Below are positions 34,431-41,851 of a DNA stretch of 64,000 nucleotides, in pieces. The DNA comes from Variovorax sp. 679. GTDB lineage: Bacteria; Pseudomonadota; Gammaproteobacteria; Burkholderiales; Burkholderiaceae_C. Under the pieces are notes generated by a model, which did no database searches, was not told where the DNA came from, and worked only from the letters and a program-made list of their open reading frames with translations. The stretch lies in assembly GCF_003952185.1 (NCBI RefSeq), contig NZ_RXFS01000004.1:248001-312000 (forward strand), in the 5' to 3' direction. Position numbers and translations under genes: made by a program. Positions within the stretch are counted from its first letter, which is position 1, and each line of letters starts with the position of its first letter.

Positions 34431-36872
34431 ATGGCATTCATTGCAAAGTCCGGACGGCGCTTCGTGCCTTCTCCCTTGACGGCGGTTGCCCGCGCCGCTT
34501 GCCTCGCCGCTGCGCTGGGCGCGGCGGCGGGAAGCGGCGCGCCGGCCTGGGCGCAGACCACCCAGGCGGGCGCGCCGAGCCGGGCCTATGCGATTGCTCC
34601 CGGAACCCTGGACAGCGTGCTGGGCCGCTTCGGCCGCGAGGCGAACGTGATGATCGCCATCGATCCCACTCTCACCAGGGGCCTCGACAGCCCCGGGCTC
34701 CAGGGCAGCTTCAGCGTCTCCGACGGCCTGGGCAAACTGCTTGCCGGCAGCGGCCTCGAAGCCGTGGCAGGCACCAACGGCGGATGGCGCCTGCGCAAGG
34801 CATCGCCGGGCACGCCGGCAGCGGACGCGCGCGACAGCGCAACCCCGCGCACCGATGCGGGCGGGCCGATGCTGGCCCCGATCGTCGTCAGCGCCCAGCG
34901 CGAACGGCTCTACGACGTGCAGGACGTCAACGCCGGCGCGCTCGGGATGCGTTCGCTGCAGGACCTTCCGTTCGCCGTGGGCTCCTACACCGTGGACACC
35001 ATCGAGACCCAGCGCGCACGCACCGCTCTGGACGTGCTGCGCAACGATCCGTCGGTCACGCCGACCTCGGGCTTCTCGTCGTTCGACGGCGTGGCCGTGC
35101 GCGGCTTCTCGGCCAACTCGTTCAACAACGTGCGCCGCGACGGGCTGCTGGCCAACATCTACAGCGACGTGCCGCTCGAGAACAAGGAGCGCGTCGACGT
35201 GCTCAAGGGCCTGTCGGGCTTCCTGTACGGGGTGGGCGAGCCCAGCGGCATCGTCAACTACGTGGTCAAGCGGCCCACGCGCGAGCGCTTCGCCAGCGTG
35301 ACCGCCGAAGTGCGCAGCTACGGCGGGCGCTATGCGGCCGTCGACGCGGGCGGCCCGTTGAATACCGACGGCACGGTGGGCTACCGCTTCAACGCCGCGA
35401 GCGAGAAGGTCGGCGACTTCACGCACTTCGGCGACCTGAAGCGCGACTTCCTCAGCGGCGCGGTCGACATCAAGATCAACCGCGACGCGCTGCTGCAGCT
35501 GGACTTCGACTGGCAGAAGAAATCGCTCGCCGCCAGCGGCATGATCGGCCCGCGCAGCAACGGCACCGTGCTACCGGCCTCCAGCTTCGACCCGCGCACG
35601 CTCGTCGGGCAGCCTTGGGGCCAATACAAGACCGACGCCTGGAACCTCGGCGCGCGCCTGGACTACGCGCTCAACAGCAACTGGGACCTGACGGCCCAGC
35701 TCGGATTCAGCCGCACCAAGCGCAACGCGATCTTCTTCAACGCATCGCAGATCGACGCGAACGGCAACGTGCTCAAGGGCAACACGCGCTACGAAGGCGA
35801 GGCCTATCCGACCGCGGCGGGGCAGGTGTTCACCACGGGGCGCTTCAAGACCGGCTCGATCGGGCACGAGGCCGTCATCGGCTACTCGTACTCGAGCCTG
35901 CAGTCGCCCGACGGCGACTACCTGCGCTTTCCCCAGTTCATCGGCAATGTCTTCCGTCCGCTGCCGTACGCGCAGCCCTACCTGCCGGGCGACACGCACC
36001 TGCCCGCGAGCACGGCGCGGCAGAGCAGCGTGTTCCTGAGCGACACGATCTCCTTCACGCCCCAGTGGCAATTGCTGCTGGGCGCGCGGCACATCAGCTA
36101 CAGCAGCGACATCGGCAGCAAGTACGACGGCACGCCCAAGTACACGACCCGCGTCACCGTGCCCACGCTGAGCGTGATGTACAAGCCGACGGAGCGCACC
36201 ACCGTCTACGCCACCTACGGCGAGGGCTTCGAGCAGGGCGCCTACGCGCCGAGCTACGCCGAGAACGCACTGCAGAAGCTCGGCCCCATCAAGAGCCGCC
36301 AGTACGAGATCGGCGTGAAGAGCAGGGTGCTCGACGGCCTGATGGTCACGGCCGCGGCCTTCGACATGGACAAGCCGCTGCAGGCCGTCACGCCTTCGGA
36401 CAACATCTTCCGCCAGAAGGGCAGCCAGCGGCATCGCGGCATCGAGCTCACGGCCAACGGCGAGATCACGCCGCAGCTCAGCGGCATCGCCGGCGTGTCC
36501 TGGCTCGACGCCGAGCAGCGCGACACGGGAGACGCGGCGCTCGAAGGCCGGCGCCCCAGCAACGTCGCGCGCTTCCAGGCCAACGTGTTTCTCGACTACC
36601 GCCTGGCGTCGGTGCCGGGGCTGTCGTTCAACACCGGCGTCTACCACGTCGGCAACCGGCCGCTCGACCGTGCCAACACCATGATCGTCCCGGGCTTCAC
36701 GCGCTGGGACCTCGGCGCGGCGTACGTGACGAAGCTGATGGGCAAGTCCTCCGTGATCCGCCTGTCGATCGAGAACGTGACCAACAGGCGCTACTGGAGC
36801 TCGGTCAACTACGGCGGCGTGACCCAGGGCAACCCGCGCATCGTCCGCCTGGCGATGACGACGAATTTCTGA
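34431..36872 (+). CDS. Second TonB-dependent siderophore-type receptor with STN domain
   Basis: 813 residues from the ATG at 34431, chosen because the signal peptide begins there (cleavage AWA|Q, ~41). STN domain at ~50-122 (YAIAPGTLDSVLGRFGREANV, GSFSVSDGLGKLLAGSGLEAV). The TonB-box-like APIVVSAQRER is near 149. The plug contains DGVAVRGFSANSFNNVRRDGL and RVDVLKGLSGFLYGVGEPSGIVNYVVKRPT. A beta-barrel ends in MTTNF. The length and VVKRPT/NRRYWSS motifs are typical of ferrichrome/pyoverdine-type receptors. The upstream FecI/FecR pair at 24238/24737, which lacks its own receptor, could be its signalling partner. It is followed after 11 bases by a DUF4198-like gene. Confidence 0.93.
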   Translation: MAFIAKSGRRFVPSPLTAVARAACLAAALGAAAGSGAPAWAQTTQAGAPSRAYAIAPGTLDSVLGRFGREANVMIAIDPTLTRGLDSPGLQGSFSVSDGLGKLLAGSGLEAVAGTNGGWRLRKASPGTPAADARDSATPRTDAGGPMLAPIVVSAQRERLYDVQDVNAGALGMRSLQDLPFAVGSYTVDTIETQRARTALDVLRNDPSVTPTSGFSSFDGVAVRGFSANSFNNVRRDGLLANIYSDVPLENKERVDVLKGLSGFLYGVGEPSGIVNYVVKRPTRERFASVTAEVRSYGGRYAAVDAGGPLNTDGTVGYRFNAASEKVGDFTHFGDLKRDFLSGAVDIKINRDALLQLDFDWQKKSLAASGMIGPRSNGTVLPASSFDPRTLVGQPWGQYKTDAWNLGARLDYALNSNWDLTAQLGFSRTKRNAIFFNASQIDANGNVLKGNTRYEGEAYPTAAGQVFTTGRFKTGSIGHEAVIGYSYSSLQSPDGDYLRFPQFIGNVFRPLPYAQPYLPGDTHLPASTARQSSVFLSDTISFTPQWQLLLGARHISYSSDIGSKYDGTPKYTTRVTVPTLSVMYKPTERTTVYATYGEGFEQGAYAPSYAENALQKLGPIKSRQYEIGVKSRVLDGLMVTAAAFDMDKPLQAVTPSDNIFRQKGSQRHRGIELTANGEITPQLSGIAGVSWLDAEQRDTGDAALEGRRPSNVARFQANVFLDYRLASVPGLSFNTGVYHVGNRPLDRANTMIVPGFTRWDLGAAYVTKLMGKSSVIRLSIENVTNRRYWSSVNYGGVTQGNPRIVRLAMTTNF

Positions 36873-36883
36873 AGGGCGTGACC

Positions 36884-37621
36884 ATGAAATCGACATCACC
36901 CATCCGTTGCCTGCTGGCTGCCTGCGGCCTGTCGGCGTTGCTGTGCGCGCCGGCGGGCGCGCATGGCGTCTGGGTCGCGCAGCGTGCCGGCGAGCTGGCG
37001 GTGGTCCTCGGCGAAGGCGCGCTCGACGAAGCCTACGAACCGGCGCAGGTGCGCGAAGCCAAGGCGTTCACCGCGAACGGTGCGCCTTCGGGCGTGAAGC
37101 TGCAGCCGCGCGAGCGCAACGTCGTCGTCGTACCCGAAGCCGACGCTGCGGTGCTCTCCGTGGCCGTGGAAGACGGCTTCTGGTCGCAAGGCGCCGACGG
37201 CAAATGGGTCAGCGGCTCGCGGGCAAAAGTGCCCGATGCGCGGCGCGCGGGCTACTACATGAAGTTCGGCACGACGCTGCTCAAGCCGGTGGCCATGCCC
37301 TTCGCTCCGCTTGGCCTGGACCTGGAGATCGTGCCGCTGATCGATCCGTCGAAGCTGCGTCGCGGGCAGCTGCTGCCCGTGCGCGTGCTGTCCAGGGGAC
37401 AGCCGGTGGCTGGCGCGGCGGTCATCGGCGATTTCATCGGCAACACTGCGGGCCCGCGCGTGAAGACCGACAAGGCCGGACGCGCGAGCATCGTGGTGGG
37501 CAGCAGCGGGCTGAACGTGGTGGCCGTGTCGCTGAACAGGCCGCGAAGCGACAGGCGCGAGGCGGACGAAGACGGGCTCGAAGCCACGCTCGCCTTCACC
37601 CTGCCGCGCGCCGGCGACTGA
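36884..37621 (+). CDS. Periplasmic DUF4198-like protein
   Basis: 245 residues. A signal peptide (CLLAACGLSALLCAPAGAHG, cleavage near AGA|HG) is followed by HGVWVAQRAGEL, an early His typical of DUF4198/metal-linked periplasmic proteins. A beta-rich body ends with a carboxypeptidase-regulatory/Ig-like segment (LPVRVLSRGQPVAGAAVIGDFIGNTAGPRVKTDKAGRASIVVGSSGLNVVAV). It is co-operonic with the second receptor (11 bases) and the PepSY protein (16 bases). It may handle metal or receptor ligand in the periplasm; the biochemical role is unknown. Confidence 0.75.
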   Translation: MKSTSPIRCLLAACGLSALLCAPAGAHGVWVAQRAGELAVVLGEGALDEAYEPAQVREAKAFTANGAPSGVKLQPRERNVVVVPEADAAVLSVAVEDGFWSQGADGKWVSGSRAKVPDARRAGYYMKFGTTLLKPVAMPFAPLGLDLEIVPLIDPSKLRRGQLLPVRVLSRGQPVAGAAVIGDFIGNTAGPRVKTDKAGRASIVVGSSGLNVVAVSLNRPRSDRREADEDGLEATLAFTLPRAGD

Positions 37622-37637
37622 ACGCACGGCGCAGGCG

Positions 37638-38879
37638 ATGCTTCGACGGCAGCTGCTGCTGCGCCTGCACCGCTGGATGGGCCTTGCCAGCGCGGCTTTC
37701 CTGGTGCTCGCGGGGCTGACCGGCAGCCTGCTGGCGTTCGAGGACGAGCTCGAGGTGCGGTTCAACCCCGGGCTCTTCGTCGTCGCGCCACCGGCGGGCC
37801 CCGATCGGCCGCGGCAGTTCGATCCATTCGAACTGCGGGACATGGCGCAGCGCGCGGCGCCCCCGCAGGCGAATGTCGACACCGTGATCCTGGGTCTCCA
37901 GCCCTCCCGGTCGTTGCGCTTCATCCTGTCGCCACGGACCGATCCGGAGACGGGCCGGCCGCTGCCGCTCGATGTCGACGAGCTGTTCATGGATCCGCAT
38001 ACCGGCGCGGTGCTCGGCACGCGCTTGTGGGGCGAGTCGCTGTTCCGGCGCGAAACCGCCGTCAGCTTTCTCTACAGGCTGCATTACTCGCTGGCGATGC
38101 CCGCGCCGTGGGGCGCGCGCATCCTGGGGACCGTGGGCTTGCTGTGGACGCTCAACTGCCTCGTCGGCCTGTGGCTGACGTTTCCGCGTCGCGGCGCGGG
38201 CCGCTCCGAGCAGGGCTGGTGGCGGCGGTGGGGCACGGCCTGGCGCTTCTCGCCTTCGGGCGGCATGGCTCGCGTGGTGCTGGGCCTGCATCGCGCATCC
38301 GGTCTCTGGTTGTGGCCGGCGATGCTGGTCTTCGCGTGGTCGAGCGTGATGTTCAACATGCGCGAAAGTGTCTACCGGCCCGTCATGTCGGTCGTCGTCT
38401 CCGCACCGGACCTCTGGGCCGGCGTGCCGCCGAGGCGCACGCCGATGCTGCAGCCGGCGATCGACTGGCGCTCCGCTCACATGGCGGCGCGAAACGCACT
38501 GGACTCGATCGCGCGGCAGAAAGGTTTCATCGTGGAGGCGGAGCGCGACCTTCGCCTGGACCGTCATCGTGGTGTCTATGTGTATCGGGTCCGATCGAGC
38601 CTGGACATTCCCGGTGCCGCCGGCGCGACAACCGTGCTCGTCGATGCGACGACCGGCATGGCGCGCGGCTTCGCGGGCGACTCGCGCGCGGGAGCACTGG
38701 AGGAGTGGCTGGGCGCGCTGCACATGGCCCGGAACTTCGGCACGCCCTACAAGGCGCTGGTCGCGCTGCTGGGCATCGGCGTCGCACTGATGTCGGCGGC
38801 CGGCCTGCTCGTCTGGTATCGCAGGGCCAGGGCGCGCATCGCATCGCGCCGCCCCGGGGCAGCTGCCTCGCCGACGTAG
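37638..38879 (+). CDS. PepSY-associated TM-helix protein, putative siderophore/ferric reductase
   Basis: 413 residues. An N-terminal helix (LHRWMGLASAAFLVLAGLTGSLLAF) begins with the PepSY_TM signature. A periplasmic part contains PepSY-like sequence (VDELFMDPHTGAVLGTRLWG). Three further membrane segments carry conserved histidines (YRLHYSL, GLHRASGLWLW, ALHMARNFG), as in PiuB/FoxB-like inner-membrane reductases that release iron from siderophores. A cytoplasmic tail follows TM4. It is the last gene of the receptor-DUF4198-PepSY operon, and a weak terminator follows. The reductase role is inferred from family and context. Confidence 0.87.
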   Translation: MLRRQLLLRLHRWMGLASAAFLVLAGLTGSLLAFEDELEVRFNPGLFVVAPPAGPDRPRQFDPFELRDMAQRAAPPQANVDTVILGLQPSRSLRFILSPRTDPETGRPLPLDVDELFMDPHTGAVLGTRLWGESLFRRETAVSFLYRLHYSLAMPAPWGARILGTVGLLWTLNCLVGLWLTFPRRGAGRSEQGWWRRWGTAWRFSPSGGMARVVLGLHRASGLWLWPAMLVFAWSSVMFNMRESVYRPVMSVVVSAPDLWAGVPPRRTPMLQPAIDWRSAHMAARNALDSIARQKGFIVEAERDLRLDRHRGVYVYRVRSSLDIPGAAGATTVLVDATTGMARGFAGDSRAGALEEWLGALHMARNFGTPYKALVALLGIGVALMSAAGLLVWYRRARARIASRRPGAAASPT

Positions 38880-38890
38880 ATCGCGGCCTC

Positions 38891-38921
38891 GAGCCTGTCG
38901 GTGGCGGGCTCTTCGTTTTTT
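38891..38921 (+). terminator. Likely intrinsic terminator closing the iron-uptake operon
   Basis: GAGCC (38891) pairs with GGCTC (ending 38912), with possible extra wobble pairs inside, followed by TTCGTTTTTT. The stem is short but the T-run is good, and it begins 11 bases after the PepSY stop. Confidence 0.6.
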
Positions 38922-39052
38922 CCCGGGAGAGGCCTTTTGTCCGACTTCCTTGGCCCGCCCCGGCGGCCATGAGGTTCCGGTGCCCCGAATGCATGCACCG
39001 ACATGACTTTGGGCACTTATGGGGCGGCGCGGGCGCCGCATAGCATCCGCCC

Positions 39053-39763
39053 ATGACAGAGCCCGACAGGACTTCACTCCCGTTTTCCGAGACACCGCAA
39101 GACACCGCGGCCAGGCCGCGCGCCATCCTGGTCGTGGACGATCACGATCTTGTGAGGATGGGCGTGTGCGCGCTGCTGCAGGCCAATGTGTCGTCGACGC
39201 CCATCGAAGTCATGGAGGCCGGCACTCTCGCGGAAGCCATGGCCATCTACGAGGACAACGAGGACGCGATCGAGCTGGTGCTGCTGGACCTGGCCCTGCC
39301 GGATACGCAGGGCCTGAGCGGTCTCATGGAGTTCCGCTCGCATTACCCCACCGCACGCATCGTGGTGCTCTCGGGCACCGGGACCACCTCGCTCGCGCAG
39401 GACACGCTGGCGCAGGGCGCCATGACGCTGGGCGCCTTCGCCTTCCTGCCGAAGTCCGCGACGCTGAGGGAAGTCGTGAGCTTCATCCGAGCCTGCGGGC
39501 TGCTGGGCGGCGACGCGGTGAACTACCAGGCCTTTCCCGTGCCGTCGTCCGCCGAAGTCGCGCAGCCGCTTTCCAGCAATGCCAGGCACAAGCTGACGAG
39601 GCGGCAACTGCAGGTGCTCAACTGGCTGCTGGAGGGAAAGAGCAACCACGAGATCTCCGTGCTCGCCGAGATCAGCGAAGGCACGGTGAAGAACTATGTC
39701 GCGGGCATCCTCCTGCAATTCGGCATGCGCTCGCGCGCGCAGTTGATCAGCAGCCTGCGCTGA
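39053..39763 (+). CDS. NarL/FixJ-type response regulator
   Basis: 236 residues. The receiver domain (~23-145) has acidic pair D29/D30, phospho-acceptor D79 (LVLLDLALP), Ser at VVLSG and K134 (FLPKSA). A LuxR-type helix-turn-helix is at ~178-232 (LTRRQLQVLNWLLEGKSNHEISVLAEISEGTVKNYVAGIL). The N-terminal ~22 residues are unstructured. It lies 61 bases upstream of a hybrid histidine kinase, its probable partner. Target genes are unknown; the iron island behind it and the exported lyase ahead are nearby candidates. Confidence 0.93.
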   Translation: MTEPDRTSLPFSETPQDTAARPRAILVVDDHDLVRMGVCALLQANVSSTPIEVMEAGTLAEAMAIYEDNEDAIELVLLDLALPDTQGLSGLMEFRSHYPTARIVVLSGTGTTSLAQDTLAQGAMTLGAFAFLPKSATLREVVSFIRACGLLGGDAVNYQAFPVPSSAEVAQPLSSNARHKLTRRQLQVLNWLLEGKSNHEISVLAEISEGTVKNYVAGILLQFGMRSRAQLISSLR

Positions 39764-39824
39764 GTCCTGCGGGCGAAGCGAAAAAAGCGGGGCTCGCGAA
39801 AGACCCCGGAGGGAGACAGAGGCA

Positions 39825-41645
39825 ATGAACGACCAGACCCCCGGGCGCCTGCCCGTCGACGCCACGCTCGAGATGCGCGTGCTGCGCGAGCACGTGGCCT
39901 CGGTGTACGCGGGCAACACCACGGCCATTGCCGCGCACATGGGCTTCGCCGTCGTCATCGGCTGCTTCGGCTACTTCTACGTGGACCCGGCTTTCAGGTT
40001 GCTGATCGTCGCGTTGATCACGGCGATCGTGCTGGTGGATCTGTACGCGCTGCTCACGCCGCGCTGGACGCCGTCGGTGCCGCTGTCCGAGACGCCCTAC
40101 TGGGAGAGGAAGTACACCCGCGTCGTCACCATCATCAGCACCATCACCGCGCCCAGCAGCCTCTTTCTCGTCAGCATCCAGGACCCGATGCTGACCACCT
40201 TCGTGACGGTGGTGATCATGGGCAGCTGGACCCGCGCCGTGCAGGCCCGCTGGCCGCTGAAGAGGGCGATGTTCGGCTACGGCATTCCCATGATGAGCGG
40301 GTTGATCGTCTCGCTGGCCTGGTATGGCGGCGCGCTCAACTGGTTCCTGGCCGGCTTCGCCTTCGTCAACCTGGTGCTGACGCTGAGTGAGGGCGTCAAG
40401 CAGAACAAGCGGCTGACGGCTTCGCTGATCCTGCAGTTCGAGAACGAAGCGCTCGCAGCCCAGCTGCGCGAGCAGATCGCCGCCACCGAGCGCGCCAGCG
40501 CCGAGAAGACCCACTTCCTGGCCGCCGCCAGCCACGACCTGCGCCAGCCGATGCATGCCATTGCGCTGTTCGGCGCCGCTTTGGGCAACACGCTGCGCCA
40601 TCGCCCCGAGGTCAGGAACGTCGAGCGCATGATGCGCGCGGTGAATGCGCTCGGTGCGTCGCTGGACACCATGCTCGACATCTCGCGCCTCGACGCCGGC
40701 GTGGTGCAGCCGGTGTCGCACGCGCTGGAGCTCGACGAGTTGTTCGTCCCCTTGCACAACACTTTCTCGGTACAGGCCGAGCGCAAGAAGCTGCAGCTGC
40801 GTGTGCGCGCCAGCGGCCTGTGGGTGCATAGCGACCCGCAGCTGCTGTACCGGATGCTTTCGAACCTCGTCGACAACGCACTGAAGTACACGAGGCAGGG
40901 CGGCGTGACGGTGGTGGCGCGCACGCGCGGCCAGCACGCATGGATCGAGGTCCGCGACACCGGCATCGGCATCGCGCCGGAGCAATCGAGCCGGATCTTC
41001 GAGGAGTTCTACCAGGTGAACAACCCGGGGCGCGACCGCTCGCGCGGCCTCGGCATCGGCCTGTCGATCGTGCGGCGCCTGGGCAGCTTGCTGCACCATC
41101 CGATCGAGCTTCGGTCGCGCCCCGGCCGCGGCACGCGCTTTCGTCTCACGGTGCCCCTGGCCGAGCCGACGGAGGCATCGCAGGACGACCTCCATCTGCG
41201 CGAACTCGAATCGCCCGTGCGCCACTTCTTCCAGGTGCCGGAGCTGGAAGGGCGCGTCCTTCTCATCGACGACGAGGAAGACATCCGCGAGGCGATGACG
41301 GAGCTCATGCATGCCTACGGAATCGAGGTCGTGGCGGTGGCCGGCGAGGCCGAGGCCGAGGAAGTGCTCATGCAGCCCGACGCGGAAGTGAAACCCGTGG
41401 CCCTGCTGGTGTGCGACTACCGGCTGGGCGAGGGCGCGGAGGGGCTGCAGGTGGGGTTGCGGCTGCGCGAGCGCTTCCGGCTCGACGCGCCGATGCTGCT
41501 GATCACCGGCGAGACGGCACCCGAACGGCTGCAGCGCGTGCGCGAGTGGGGCGTGCCCGTGCTGTTCAAGCCCGTCAGCGCGGCCACGCTCATGCAGGCC
41601 ATCGCCGAGGTCATGAATGTCGAGGCGCGGGCGGACAGCCTCTGA
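39825..41645 (+). CDS. Hybrid sensor histidine kinase/response regulator
   Basis: 606 residues. Residues ~30-190 contain about six membrane helices with short loops and no sizeable periplasmic domain, so sensing is probably within the membrane. A coiled region precedes the HisKA domain with H237 (AAASHDLRQPMHAIALFGAAL). HATPase motifs are NLVDNALKYT (N351), DTGIGI (378) and GLGIGLSIV. A C-terminal receiver at ~476-600 has D482/D483, D531 (LVCDYRLGEG) and K582 (LFKPVS). Kinases of this AAASHDLRQP type often act with LuxR-like regulators such as the one just upstream. A good Shine-Dalgarno GGAGGGAGA precedes the ATG. Confidence 0.94.
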   Translation: MNDQTPGRLPVDATLEMRVLREHVASVYAGNTTAIAAHMGFAVVIGCFGYFYVDPAFRLLIVALITAIVLVDLYALLTPRWTPSVPLSETPYWERKYTRVVTIISTITAPSSLFLVSIQDPMLTTFVTVVIMGSWTRAVQARWPLKRAMFGYGIPMMSGLIVSLAWYGGALNWFLAGFAFVNLVLTLSEGVKQNKRLTASLILQFENEALAAQLREQIAATERASAEKTHFLAAASHDLRQPMHAIALFGAALGNTLRHRPEVRNVERMMRAVNALGASLDTMLDISRLDAGVVQPVSHALELDELFVPLHNTFSVQAERKKLQLRVRASGLWVHSDPQLLYRMLSNLVDNALKYTRQGGVTVVARTRGQHAWIEVRDTGIGIAPEQSSRIFEEFYQVNNPGRDRSRGLGIGLSIVRRLGSLLHHPIELRSRPGRGTRFRLTVPLAEPTEASQDDLHLRELESPVRHFFQVPELEGRVLLIDDEEDIREAMTELMHAYGIEVVAVAGEAEAEEVLMQPDAEVKPVALLVCDYRLGEGAEGLQVGLRLRERFRLDAPMLLITGETAPERLQRVREWGVPVLFKPVSAATLMQAIAEVMNVEARADSL

Positions 41646-41782
41646 GTTCGCCGCGCGGTCCGCGAACTGGCACTGACATTCCCGGGCCTGCCGGGCGCCC
41701 GTGGTGACAGCGAATGTCACTCCGGTACATGCATTCTTCGATGCAATGCGTGCCATTGCATTCACCGGTGCCGGTAATGGCA
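41645..41782. repeat. Cluster of inverted repeats between the kinase and the exported lyase
   Basis: The 206-base gap holds several overlapping dyads. AGTTCGC/GCGAACT (41645-41651, 41662-41668) is a 7-bp hairpin at the kinase stop. TGACATTC/GAATGTCA is at 41674-41681 and 41712-41719. GTGACA-GCGAA-TGTCAC is at 41704-41720. TGCAATG-CGTGC-CATTGCA is at 41742-41760. TGCCATT/AATGGCA is at 41751-41757 and 41776-41782. The first may aid termination, though no T-run follows. The rest look like regulator-binding sites for the gene downstream. Confidence 0.6.
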
Positions 41783-41851
41783 CGACATGTTGCGGCGCAG
41801 GCGACGGGGCACGCGTTTTGCTGAATCAAATCTTTACAGATTTCGGCAAGG

